The position numbers and the translations under genes were made by a program. From positions 1-55,108 of the forward strand of contig JACAEK010000053.1 in NCBI GenBank assembly GCA_013388895.1: 55,108 nucleotides of DNA, written 5' to 3'. The notes below the pieces were generated by a model. The model had not been told where the DNA came from and searched no databases. It was given only the letters and a program-made list of their open reading frames with translations. Each line of letters opens with the position of its first letter. Position 1 is the stretch's first letter. This document shows positions 33,766 through 42,082 of this stretch, one piece after another. Origin of the DNA: Candidatus Bathyarchaeota archaeon (GTDB lineage Archaea > Thermoproteota > Bathyarchaeia > Bathyarchaeales > Bathycorpusculaceae).

Positions 33766-34668
33766 ATGATTACCATAATTGGCGCTGGAAAAGTTGGAAG
33801 TGCTGCAGCCTTCAACATTCTACGTTATAGAATCGGCGACGTTGTCCTAATAGACGTTTTTGAGAATTTGGCCAAAGGTGAAGCGCTTGACATGATGCAG
33901 ACAGCTCCAGCTATAGAGTTTGACGGAAAAATTAAGGGCACAAGCGACTTCAGCGAGATGAAAAGCTCAGATCTTGTGATTGTGACTGCTGGTGAGGCAC
34001 GTAAGCCTGGGATGACGCGGATTGACTTGATGAATCAGAATGCGAAGATAATTAAGTCTCTTGTAGAGGAAGTTGTGTATTATGCTCCCGGATGTAAGTT
34101 GATGGTTGTGACAAATCCTGTTGACATCATGACCTACATAGCATATAAGGAGTCAGGCTTCGAAAGAAACAGGGTTTTTGGAATGGGCAACATACTAGAT
34201 GCTTTGCGCTTTCGGTCTTACATCGCTTTAGAGCTGAATGTTTCCAGAGAAGATGTCAGAGCTTTAGTTATAGGCGAGCATGGCGATTCTATGGTTCCAC
34301 TTGTCGAATACGCTGCTGTTTCTGGAATCCCTATAATCTCTCTGCTCAATAAGTCGCAAATTAAGAAGATAGTTGATTTGACAATTTCTTCAGGAGCTGA
34401 CGTTATCAAATTGAAGGGTTCGACAACTCACGCGCCAGCAGCAGTTATCGCAATTATGGCAGATGCCATTATCAGAGGCAGAAACCGCGTGATGGGCGTT
34501 TCCACTTATCTGCAAGGTGAATATGGATGTTCAGACATTGCTATCGGCATGCCAGTGGTTCTGGGAAAAAGCGGTGTTGAAAGAATCTTGGAGCTTAAGC
34601 TTACGCCAGAAACAAAGAAACGTCTCCAAAAATCTGTCTCAACAATAAAAGAAGCCATAAAAAACTGA
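33766..34668 (+). CDS. mdh: malate dehydrogenase (LDH-like)
   Basis: A 300-residue NAD(P)-dependent 2-hydroxyacid dehydrogenase: IGAGKVGSAAAF for the nucleotide, EARKPGMTRIDLMNQN with Arg at the substrate-specificity position (favouring malate over lactate), VTNPVDIMTY, and IGEHGDSMVP with the catalytic His. It interconverts malate and oxaloacetate in the cytoplasm. A TATA-like TTTAATTAATTG precedes the ATG. The intergenic repeat copy 2 follows 16 bases after the stop. Confidence 0.95.
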   Translation: MITIIGAGKVGSAAAFNILRYRIGDVVLIDVFENLAKGEALDMMQTAPAIEFDGKIKGTSDFSEMKSSDLVIVTAGEARKPGMTRIDLMNQNAKIIKSLVEEVVYYAPGCKLMVVTNPVDIMTYIAYKESGFERNRVFGMGNILDALRFRSYIALELNVSREDVRALVIGEHGDSMVPLVEYAAVSGIPIISLLNKSQIKKIVDLTISSGADVIKLKGSTTHAPAAVIAIMADAIIRGRNRVMGVSTYLQGEYGCSDIAIGMPVVLGKSGVERILELKLTPETKKRLQKSVSTIKEAIKN

Positions 34669-34684
34669 ATGCGTAGCGCACAAT

Positions 34685-34730
34685 TCTAGTTTTGTCAAAC
34701 AAAATTTTTTCTATTTGTTAAACAAAGGGG
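34685..34730. repeat. dispersed intergenic repeat, copy 2 (3' of mdh, inverted)
   Basis: On the minus strand this reads almost identically to 1575-1622: the same TTTGTTTAACAAATA, a short A-run, a T-run, then GTTTGACAAAACTAGA. Differences are one-base indels and one or two substitutions. The element again follows a gene's 3' end. Confidence 0.7.
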
Positions 34731-34919
34731 CAAGGGTTTTTCTAATCTCAAAGCTTAATTTCAAGTTTTTTTTGATGACGCTTAGAACTGTCTCTCACAA
34801 TGGGAAATCTGACTTCCAGTTTTTATATTCTCTGAGAACAATAATGCTCAACCCAGATAGAAGATAATTTCATAAGTCTTATTTGGACATTGAGAGCATT
34901 GGAGTTGAGAAGGGAAAAA

Positions 34920-36254
34920 ATGAGGCGTATTTACTGTCTGCTCCTGATTGGTTTTTTGTGCGTTTCCTTTTCTTGTTTCTGTACATCTCAAGCAAGGGCA
35001 GAGGAGGTAATTCCGAGATCTAGTTGGACTAAACTGACTAATCATTCTCAAGGTGCAGACTCCTCCTCATGGTCTCCAGATGGGATTGAAATTGTTTACA
35101 ATACGTGGGACGATGCACCACTGGGCGCAGTGTACAAAATGAGCGCTGATGGTTCCAATCAAACGTATCTCGGAATCTCAGAGGTTCAATATCCACACAT
35201 CTCACCTGATAATTCAAAGATTTTGACGGTCGGTTTTGGCTATGTATGGATTAGCAATTATGATGAAAGTGACCATCATCACATATATGGCGTTTATGAC
35301 AGTGGTTCCGGCGTTCCAGGAAGTTGTCATCATTATGCGACATGGTCTCCATCTGGCGATAAAATTGTTGTGCCTGAATACACTTACTATGGTTCAGGTT
35401 ATCTACATTCGCACATAATAACCATCAGTCCAGATGGAACAGATCCGACGGTTCTTACTAATGATGATCAAGCCTATCTTTATCCAGTTTGGTCACCTGA
35501 TGGAGAAAAGATAGCTTATCAGAAAACAGATCATTCAATAACTCCTGACGAAGCTGACATCTGGATAATGGACACGGATGGACAGAACCAACAGAGGATC
35601 ACGAATTTTGAAGATGCAATGTTTCCTATATGGTCACCTGACGGAGCAAGTATATTTTTCATCCGACGGTATGGACTGAATTTTGGGCAATTTCATATCT
35701 ATAGAGTGAACGCTAATGGAACAGATGCCAAACAGCTCACAGACTCCGATGGCGAGTGGTTTCCTTCAATCTCTCCGGACGGTACATGGATGGCTTTCAC
35801 TGCTTTTGATGAAAGCGGAGTTAGAAATATATTCAAAACTCAACTGAAAGTCTATGTGCCCTTATCAGTATCGATAAACCCACTTTCAACATCAATTAAC
35901 GTAGGTGATTCAGTAAATTTTGCTTCAACAGTTAGTGGAGGAATATCTCCATACAGCTACCAGTGGTATCTAAACAGCAATCCAGTTCCTGGAGCAACAT
36001 TAGCATCATGGATTTTTACACCGACCATGAGTGGAATCTATTATGCATACCTCGAGGTTACAGACTTAAGCAGTGACACAGTTCAGTCTGAGACGGCACG
36101 AGTAACTGCAACAAGCGTTCCAGTCGGTGGCTGTTCATTTCCGATAGAAGGACTTACATTAACAAAGCCTTTAACACCTTACCTAACTCTAATAGCTGCG
36201 ATAGCAGTAGGTTTTATTGTGATCAGGCGCGAAGCCACAAAAAAGGCAGAATAG
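34920..36254 (+). CDS. secreted TolB/PD40-like beta-propeller surface protein
   Basis: About 444 residues: signal peptide (YCLLLIGFLCVSFSCFCTSQARA), then five or six PD40-type repeats with SWSPDG, ATWSPSG, PVWSPDGEKIAY, PIWSPDGASIFF and SISPDGTWMAF. An Ig-like domain follows (NVGDSVNFASTVSGGISPYSYQWYL), and a C-terminal transmembrane helix with a basic end. It is likely an extracellular membrane-anchored binding protein. The ATG at 34920 has GAGAAGGGA upstream; the frame stays open to 34890 but contains no matching ribosome site. Confidence 0.86.
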   Translation: MRRIYCLLLIGFLCVSFSCFCTSQARAEEVIPRSSWTKLTNHSQGADSSSWSPDGIEIVYNTWDDAPLGAVYKMSADGSNQTYLGISEVQYPHISPDNSKILTVGFGYVWISNYDESDHHHIYGVYDSGSGVPGSCHHYATWSPSGDKIVVPEYTYYGSGYLHSHIITISPDGTDPTVLTNDDQAYLYPVWSPDGEKIAYQKTDHSITPDEADIWIMDTDGQNQQRITNFEDAMFPIWSPDGASIFFIRRYGLNFGQFHIYRVNANGTDAKQLTDSDGEWFPSISPDGTWMAFTAFDESGVRNIFKTQLKVYVPLSVSINPLSTSINVGDSVNFASTVSGGISPYSYQWYLNSNPVPGATLASWIFTPTMSGIYYAYLEVTDLSSDTVQSETARVTATSVPVGGCSFPIEGLTLTKPLTPYLTLIAAIAVGFIVIRREATKKAE

Positions 36255-36411
36255 CATTTCTTTTTTATTGTTTGGAATCAAAACAACGGAAGCCTTGCGT
36301 TGACGTGAGATGTTAATTGTCAGTTCAAAACTTTAATCTTGAGGTTTTGTCGTGTGTGGGGATTCATAATGTATAAGTCAACGTAGAGACTCTTGATATT
36401 TGCGATAAACA

Positions 36412-36651
36412 ATGAAAGCCGACACAAAGCTTGACCACCGAATACGAGTGCTCATACACAGCTTAGGCTTAAGCTGCATAGGCGGCGCCATATTCCTCCA
36501 AATCCTAGTCTTCGCAGACATTTTCCAAAACGGCTACTTCATGGCGGTTGAGCAAAACCCAACAATTCTAACGTTTGAAATAGTCCTAACGGCTTTCGCG
36601 CTTATCTACTTCATATACATATACCAACGCTTCATCCGATCAGTGAGATAG
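36412..36651 (+). CDS. small two-helix membrane protein
   Basis: A 79-residue protein with helices at about 14-34 and 49-70, a basic N-terminus (DHRIRVLIH) and a basic C-terminus (QRFIRSVR). A TATA-like ATGTATAAGTC at about 36367 supports expression. No homologue is recognised by eye. Confidence 0.6.
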   Translation: MKADTKLDHRIRVLIHSLGLSCIGGAIFLQILVFADIFQNGYFMAVEQNPTILTFEIVLTAFALIYFIYIYQRFIRSVR

Positions 36652-36775
36652 CCGATTTTAAGCATAAATCTTAAAAAATTGTTTTTGGACAAGCGCTGAA
36701 TAGCAAGAATGATAATGGAAAGTGTTAAATAAACTTCCATAAAACTCTCAATGACTTTATGTTGAAGGTGAAAGC

Positions 36776-37504
36776 ATGAAGAAAATAGTGAAACTAAGCT
36801 TCATAGTGAGCATCCTTATTCTCACAATTGCCTCATTCACAAACGCAAAAGCACAAACAATAACAGAAGACATGAAAACATTTTTTGATTCAATGATTCC
36901 TGGATTGAAAATCCAAGTTAACGCGACGATGGAAGCGCAGCCTACCCAGAATATTAGTGTAATTCTCAAGATGACAGCTCTGCTAAATGTAAGCGTTAAA
37001 TTCCTAAACCTGAGCATAGTGGGTTTCTCGTGGAGCAACGAGACATCAATTGGAAACATAGGTAACGGAACCAGCTTTTCACTGCAGAGTGCCTCCTCAA
37101 AAATATTCAACGCAACCTTTAGAGTGCCAGGAAATGTTTGGCACGTAACCTCTGGCAAACTCGCATTAACATATTCAACAAAAACCGAAAGTGGTGGTGT
37201 AAACGAGACAAAAGACTACCCGCCATTTTCTATGGGCTTCACAATGACTTACGTCGAAAATGTTTATCTTGAGGGCATGGAAGAACTGCTTGAAAACTTG
37301 AACAGCACTTTCCTGCAGAGCTTCGGCATGAATCTTACTTTAGACAATCTGGCTAAACTAAACGAGACTTACAGGGGACTCCAAGGAAGCGTCGGCGACC
37401 TCGACAATACAAGAAGAGTTGTTGCTATCTTAGCCGTGACCACCGTCTTCTTCGTAGCTACAACTGTTTACATGGTCATGCGAAAACCAAAAGAATCCTG
37501 GTAG
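36776..37504 (+). CDS. secreted membrane-anchored protein
   Basis: A 242-residue protein with an N-terminal signal peptide (ending near NAKAQ), an extracellular beta-rich region with many N-x-T/S sequons (QVNATME, NVSVKFLNLS, FNATFRVPGN), a short coiled-coil, and a C-terminal helix (VVAILAVTTVFFVATTVYMVM) with a basic stub. GAAGGTGA is a good ribosome site. The topology parallels the surface proteins at 4101 and 34920. Confidence 0.72.
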   Translation: MKKIVKLSFIVSILILTIASFTNAKAQTITEDMKTFFDSMIPGLKIQVNATMEAQPTQNISVILKMTALLNVSVKFLNLSIVGFSWSNETSIGNIGNGTSFSLQSASSKIFNATFRVPGNVWHVTSGKLALTYSTKTESGGVNETKDYPPFSMGFTMTYVENVYLEGMEELLENLNSTFLQSFGMNLTLDNLAKLNETYRGLQGSVGDLDNTRRVVAILAVTTVFFVATTVYMVMRKPKESW

Positions 37505-37519
37505 GCTACTGCCCTTCTC

Positions 37520-38803
37520 TCATTTTTTATGAAGCTTCTGAGCAGCAATAAATGTTAAACCATGTTCAGTCAGCGTCTTTGCTGTTCTGTTTACCGCGTC
37601 ATGCTTATCCAAATAATTGCGCAGAAGCTTTGGCATCAATCCTTTTTCGATTATGTCCGTTTTGGGCATGAAATAGTCTAAAATGTCAGATGGATGCTCT
37701 CGAGCCTGATCAACCTCAGGTATTCCGCCTTCATGTTTTGCACTTATGTTCTTTACGTGGTCTGCTATTTTGACAAGCTCGTTAAGTCGGTCATAAGGCT
37801 GTCTTACGATGCTTTTCTGAGTTTCTACAATATGATGTTCAATGCGAACAATATCTTCAAAGTTGAAGGCTTTTCGTATGTAAGCTGAAAGCTCAATTGT
37901 CTCATTGTTAACGGCGTTTGAAAGATTAAAGCCGATGAGCGGCGTCGTGCCATCCTCCCGGCTGAACAATTTTGCAGTCATTAGCGTCCAAAAGATTGAA
38001 TAGGGATTATCATTACCCAAGTAAACTGAAATTTTGAACTCAATGTCGATGCCAAGTTTGCGTAGCCAATAGCCCAGCAAAACCGTACCACAATTAACGT
38101 TTAAAACCTGCTCAAGCCCATACTCAGTATAATAATGGAGAAACTCATCAACCCACTTTAAGGTATACTGATTTGGCACGCCTACACCGCCAAAATAACC
38201 AGTAATAGTTTCTGGGCCTCCTAAGTGAACATTTATCGGTTTGCCATCTGCTCCAGGCATCGTTCCCTTAGTGTCCAATGTCTGCACATACGAAGCTCCA
38301 ATAATCTGCATAGCAGCTGCAAAAGCCAATATGTCATCTTCTTCAACCTGTTCCTTCATGTTGCGAACGCGAATGTAACGACTGGGCATAAGCTCCTGTC
38401 CAGCAATTGCCTGCTTTGCTTCTTCTATAAGCCATGGGAAAAAGTTGAAAGCGCTTATTTCAAGCGTAACAGCGAAAGAGTCGTCAAACCGTATAGAATC
38501 AGCCTTCTTGCCCAGAATTTTTCTGCGATAGTCTGAGACGCTTATGAAAGCCTTCTTGTCTCGTTGCTTAGCTAGCCAGTCAAGGTCTTTGGTGAACGGT
38601 GACTTTTTCTTCTCGAGGCGTTTCATGAGCTTTTCGAGTTTGCAGGATTCCTTAGCCTTGCGGTTGATTTCGCTTACTCCTCCATATTTTTCGACAATTT
38701 CTAATAAGTCGTTTACGAGAGGATTATCTTTTTTCAGCAGAAAACTGTTAATTTCTTTCAGATTCTCTTCGTTTATCTTTAGTTTTTCTCTAAGGCTGTC
38801 CAT
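37520..38803 (-). CDS. unrecognised conserved-looking soluble protein
   Basis: A 427-residue protein with no signal peptide or membrane helix. The first 90 residues are helical and charged. The rest is enzyme-like, with Gly-rich strands (INVHLGGPETITGYFGGVGVP, NCGTVLLGYWLRKLGI), a conserved-looking HEGG (KHEGGIPEVDQAREHPSDILDYFM) and two HH motifs (EHHIVE). I do not recognise the family; a TIM-barrel-type metabolic enzyme is one possibility. GGAGA precedes the ATG. It converges with the surface protein upstream and stands alone. Confidence 0.7.
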   Translation of the reverse strand: MDSLREKLKINEENLKEINSFLLKKDNPLVNDLLEIVEKYGGVSEINRKAKESCKLEKLMKRLEKKKSPFTKDLDWLAKQRDKKAFISVSDYRRKILGKKADSIRFDDSFAVTLEISAFNFFPWLIEEAKQAIAGQELMPSRYIRVRNMKEQVEEDDILAFAAAMQIIGASYVQTLDTKGTMPGADGKPINVHLGGPETITGYFGGVGVPNQYTLKWVDEFLHYYTEYGLEQVLNVNCGTVLLGYWLRKLGIDIEFKISVYLGNDNPYSIFWTLMTAKLFSREDGTTPLIGFNLSNAVNNETIELSAYIRKAFNFEDIVRIEHHIVETQKSIVRQPYDRLNELVKIADHVKNISAKHEGGIPEVDQAREHPSDILDYFMPKTDIIEKGLMPKLLRNYLDKHDAVNRTAKTLTEHGLTFIAAQKLHKK

Positions 38804-38863
38804 GCTAATGTCTCCTTTCTGATAGTTGTTGTGTTCAGCCTAATGCCATTTAAGGGTTTTCAC

Positions 38864-39323
38864 TTAGCGACTTTTCTTTTCGGGGAACCAGATATTATCA
38901 AAATTTGCCTTCTGTTTCTCTTCTTGTTCTTTGAGCCAGTTTTCATATCCAAGGCGCTTTAATCTTTTCGTAATTCTCATCTATTCTGTACGTTTTTCGT
39001 TGATAAGCAAGTTTTTCGCATTTAAGGAAATCCTCACAGAAATAGCAGTTTTTTAGGCTTTTTTCTTTGCAGCAGTTTCGCACTTCACAGTTGGGCATGC
39101 CTCCGCCTAGGAGACAATCTGGACAGCATGAACTGGCAAACCACTGTAGGCCTTTCATGAAATTTTCAAACGCAAAATCTTGAGTTATGTATCCTATCCA
39201 CTCGCCATGGCGATAAGCTTCCACAAATCCCTTAAGCTCTTTAGCCATTCTTGGAATGCGTGTTCGCATGCCACAATGACTACAGCAGACTCCACAAAAA
39301 CCTATTACTATTTGTTGACACAT
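38864..39323 (-). pseudogene. DUF3795-type Cys-rich protein, frameshifted near its end
   Basis: The intact frame (38943-39323, 126 residues) opens FCGVCCSHCGMR and has further Cys groups CCPDC, CEVRNCC, CYFCEDFLKCEKL, the DUF3795 pattern for a metal- or cluster-binding protein. It ends KIKAPWI. If one base at 38957 is skipped, the frame continues KIKRLGYENWLKEQEEKQ for 31 more residues to a stop at 38864; DUF3795 proteins commonly end this way. It may be a recent mutation, a sequencing error, or programmed frameshifting; the last is least likely without a known slippery site. Divergent from the DapA-Fae gene. Confidence 0.7.
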
Positions 39324-39419
39324 TATGAAGCCCCTTCTTTTATGGACGAATCATTCGCTTTTGAATTCAAAGCTTAAATGATATAATGGTTATGCTTTAA
39401 CATAAAAAGGGTGCAAGAC

Positions 39420-40898
39420 ATGTTTAAACCTGAGGGAATTTTTCCAGCGTTAGTCACGCCCTTTACTGACGACGGTAACGCTGTTGACGAAGAAAGACTG
39501 CGAACACTAGTCAATCACTGCGTCGAGTTAGGCGTGCATGGAGTTGTCCCATGCGGCACAACGGGCGAATTTGTGAACATGACGACAGAAGAGAAGAAAT
39601 GCGTCATAAAGGCTGTGGTTGACGAGGTTAACGGTCGAGTTCGTGTAATTGCTGGAACAGGAGCTAGCGGCACAGACCAAGCCTTAGAAATGACCAAATA
39701 CGCCAAAGATGTCGGTGCTGATGCCACGTTGATTGTTACGCCTTTTTATCTAAAACCCACAGACCGCGGAATCTACGAACATTTTGACACAATCGCCAGC
39801 ACGGTTGATTTGCCAATTATTCTATACAACATTCCACAGTGCACGGGCGTGGAGCTTACTTGGCAGATGGTTGAGGACTTGGCTCAAATCCCAAACATTG
39901 TCGGCGTAAAAGACAGCAGCGGACAACTCAAATATGTTCTGGCTGTGTTGGAGAAAGTGAGAGATAAAATTAATGTTTTATGCGGGCACGACGAAGTTGT
40001 GGTAGCAGCGTTAGCTGCAGGCTGTTCCGGGGCTATACTTGCAAGCGCAAACGTCATTCCTGACATCTGGATTCAAGTCTACAATCACATAAAGAATGGT
40101 GAACTGCAAAAAGCTCGTGAACTACAATATAAGGTGCAGAAAATAGCCAGAATCATCGCTGGCAGCGGTGCAGTGGGAACAAAAGAAGGATTAAACATGA
40201 TGAAAATCAAGGTAGGTCCTGTCCGAAAGCCGCTGAGTGTTGGAGGCGAGCTAACATACGAAGCGAAAGAAGAGCTGAGGCTGGACTTAGAGAAAATTGG
40301 TAAGATAAAGCCTAAACCAGTAAAGTTTGAAATTGCTGAAAAACCCATAGAAGAACGTTTTATGGCGGTAGACATAACTCCCGAAACGATAAAAGCTTTC
40401 AAGTTGCGAGTAGGTGAAGCGTTAGCGGGTCAAGGCGCAGAAGTAGCTCACATAGACCTTCTCGTAGGCGAGAAAAATGGGCCTGTTGGTGAAGCGTTTG
40501 CAAAGGCTAAGGCGGCTCCGACGCCGGGACATGAGCCGTTGTTGGCTATTTTGGAGCCGAATTTGTCCGTGAAACCTATTACGCTTATTGTTCCGACTGT
40601 TACGATTACGAGTATGCGGCAAGCGAGCATGGTTTTTGGACCAGCGCAGACAGCAGTGGCAAAAGCAGTCGTTGACAGTGTTGCAGATGGCACAATTCCA
40701 AAAGTGGTTGCTGACGACTTGATAATTATTGCTAACGTGTTTGTTCACCCAACTGCTGTTGATAGGCAGCGTGTTTACATAAACAATTACAAGGCTATGC
40801 GCCACGGCATACGCAAGGCAATAGAAGGCAGACCCACAACAGACGAGCTAATAGCGAACAAGGACAGGTCAAAGCATCCCTTCAAATATACACCATAG
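39420..40898 (+). CDS. fae: DapA-type aldolase fused to formaldehyde-activating enzyme (Fae)
   Basis: A 492-residue fusion. Residues 1-290 form a DHDPS/NAL-family TIM barrel: CGTTGEF (T47, T48), PFYLK (Y110), YNIPQCTG (Y136) and GVKDSSG with Schiff-base K164. All sit at the E. coli DapA positions plus three, but Arg138 is replaced by Cys141. A linker (about 300-325) leads to Fae (about 328-492): GAEVAHIDLLVG with catalytic His344, MVFGPAQTAVAKAV, ADDL and SKHPF. Fae joins formaldehyde to tetrahydromethanopterin. The ATG at 39420 has GGGTG six bases upstream; the GTG at 39411 is less likely. The TrmI gene starts 11 bases after the stop. The aldolase substrate is unproven; a formaldehyde-linked reaction is inferred. 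Confidence 0.93.
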   Translation: MFKPEGIFPALVTPFTDDGNAVDEERLRTLVNHCVELGVHGVVPCGTTGEFVNMTTEEKKCVIKAVVDEVNGRVRVIAGTGASGTDQALEMTKYAKDVGADATLIVTPFYLKPTDRGIYEHFDTIASTVDLPIILYNIPQCTGVELTWQMVEDLAQIPNIVGVKDSSGQLKYVLAVLEKVRDKINVLCGHDEVVVAALAAGCSGAILASANVIPDIWIQVYNHIKNGELQKARELQYKVQKIARIIAGSGAVGTKEGLNMMKIKVGPVRKPLSVGGELTYEAKEELRLDLEKIGKIKPKPVKFEIAEKPIEERFMAVDITPETIKAFKLRVGEALAGQGAEVAHIDLLVGEKNGPVGEAFAKAKAAPTPGHEPLLAILEPNLSVKPITLIVPTVTITSMRQASMVFGPAQTAVAKAVVDSVADGTIPKVVADDLIIIANVFVHPTAVDRQRVYINNYKAMRHGIRKAIEGRPTTDELIANKDRSKHPFKYTP

Positions 40899-40908
40899 TG
40901 AAAAGCCC

Positions 40909-41694
40909 TTGCAAAATCAGAAAATAGCGGAAGGCGACTACATTCTTCTTTATTTAAGTCAGCGGAAAACCTACTTAGTCAAAGTTGAAGCTGGCAAAAG
41001 CTTCCACACGCATAAAGGCTTCATAAAATTTGACAATTTGATTGGGAAAGATTATGGTTCAGGCGTTGTAAGCAGTTTAGGTTTCGAATTTGTTGTGTTG
41101 AAGCCGCTTTTGCGGGATTATGTTATGAAGTCTGTGCGGAAGACTCAGATAACTTATCCTAAAGACATAGCCCTAATCGTTATGTTCAGTGGTATCGGTC
41201 CAGGAAATCGTGTCGTGGAAGCTGGAACAGGCACTGGAGCGCTTACCACAGCTTTGGCACATTATGTTAAGCCGAACGGCAAAGTCTACAGTTACGAGTT
41301 TAGAGAAGAATTTCAGAAAGTTGCTGAGAAAAATCTGACCCGTGCAGGTTTACTTGATTTTGTGGAGTTGAAGGTTAAGGACGTGACTGCTGGGATAGAT
41401 GAGACTGACGTTGACGCGGTTGTATTGGATTTGGCGACACCATGGCTTGTTATACCGCACGCCTACACAGCCTTAAAGCCTTGTGGAACACTAATTTCTT
41501 TCAGTCCAACGATTGACCAAATTGTCAAAACGGTTGAAGCCTTGAATGAAAGTGGTTTTGTGGATGTGGAGACTGTTGAATGTTTAATGCGTGGAATGCA
41601 AGTTGAAAGGGGAAAAACGCGACCGCAAACATTGATGACGGCTCACACAGGCTATGTGACATTCGCTAGGAAAGCAGCGAAAACTACAGCTTAG
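40909..41694 (+). CDS. trmI: tRNA (adenine-57/58-N1)-methyltransferase TrmI
   Basis: A 261-residue SAM-dependent methyltransferase. The N-terminal beta domain (residues 1-75) is followed by the TrmI markers KTQITYPKDIALIVMFSGI, motif I VVEAGTGTGALTTALA, YEFREEF, and DAVVLDLATPW. It methylates N1 of A57/A58 in the T-loop. The start is TTG at 40909, just after the DapA-Fae stop (40896-40898), and it is probably in the same transcript. No other TTG/GTG/ATG fits the family length. Confidence 0.95.
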   Translation: MQNQKIAEGDYILLYLSQRKTYLVKVEAGKSFHTHKGFIKFDNLIGKDYGSGVVSSLGFEFVVLKPLLRDYVMKSVRKTQITYPKDIALIVMFSGIGPGNRVVEAGTGTGALTTALAHYVKPNGKVYSYEFREEFQKVAEKNLTRAGLLDFVELKVKDVTAGIDETDVDAVVLDLATPWLVIPHAYTALKPCGTLISFSPTIDQIVKTVEALNESGFVDVETVECLMRGMQVERGKTRPQTLMTAHTGYVTFARKAAKTTA

Positions 41695-41744
41695 GGTAAG
41701 AAAAATGGCAAAATGAGCCTTTTTGAGATGTGAAAAACAAAAAA

Positions 41745-41927
41745 TTAGGAGATTTGCTGCAATACAGTGGTTTTGGTTATGAGCGACCCTTGACAGCACG
41801 GGCAGTGTTTACGTGTTTTCTTATAGGAGAATTTTCTGCCGCATCGGAGACACACTTGGAATACTGTAATCTCTTTGTTATAGGGCAATCTTTGTTGTGT
41901 TTGCGTTAGGGCTTGAATCTGCTGCAT
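41745..41927 (-). CDS. small zinc-ribbon protein
   Basis: A 60-residue protein with one C-x2-C (CLRCGRKFSY) and one C-x2-C (CPCCQGSL) spaced as a zinc ribbon, and short polar ends. GAGGAG lies 11 bases before the ATG. The end of the 45-residue membrane protein's frame is two bases upstream, and the propeller gene precedes that, so the three look like one operon. Role unknown. Confidence 0.65.
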   Translation of the reverse strand: MQQIQALTQTQQRLPYNKEITVFQVCLRCGRKFSYKKTRKHCPCCQGSLITKTTVLQQIS

Positions 41928-41929
41928 TT

Positions 41930-42067
41930 TTAGATTTTCTCCTCTTTGACTTTGCGGTTTAATGTTTCGAGAAAAACTGCTATTTTGAAAACCACATAGG
42001 CTAGCATTATCGTAATTGCTATTTCTGCAATGTCTCCAAGCGTTCTCAGAAGTTCACTTAAGCTCAT
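41930..42067 (-). CDS. single-helix membrane microprotein
   Basis: A 45-residue protein that begins MSLSELLRTLGDIAEIA, has one hydrophobic helix (ITIMLAYVVFKIAVFL) and ends in a charged tail (NRKVKEEKI). GGAG lies about 10 bases before the ATG. It lies 15 bases after the propeller gene stop and directly before the zinc ribbon. Small size explains why it is easily missed. Confidence 0.62.
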   Translation of the reverse strand: MSLSELLRTLGDIAEIAITIMLAYVVFKIAVFLETLNRKVKEEKI

Positions 42068-42082
42068 CCGCTCGAGTCTCCT

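Noticed and set aside
40422-40805. Antisense frames inside the Fae domain
   Set aside because: Overlap a strongly conserved domain; shadows of its codon pattern.
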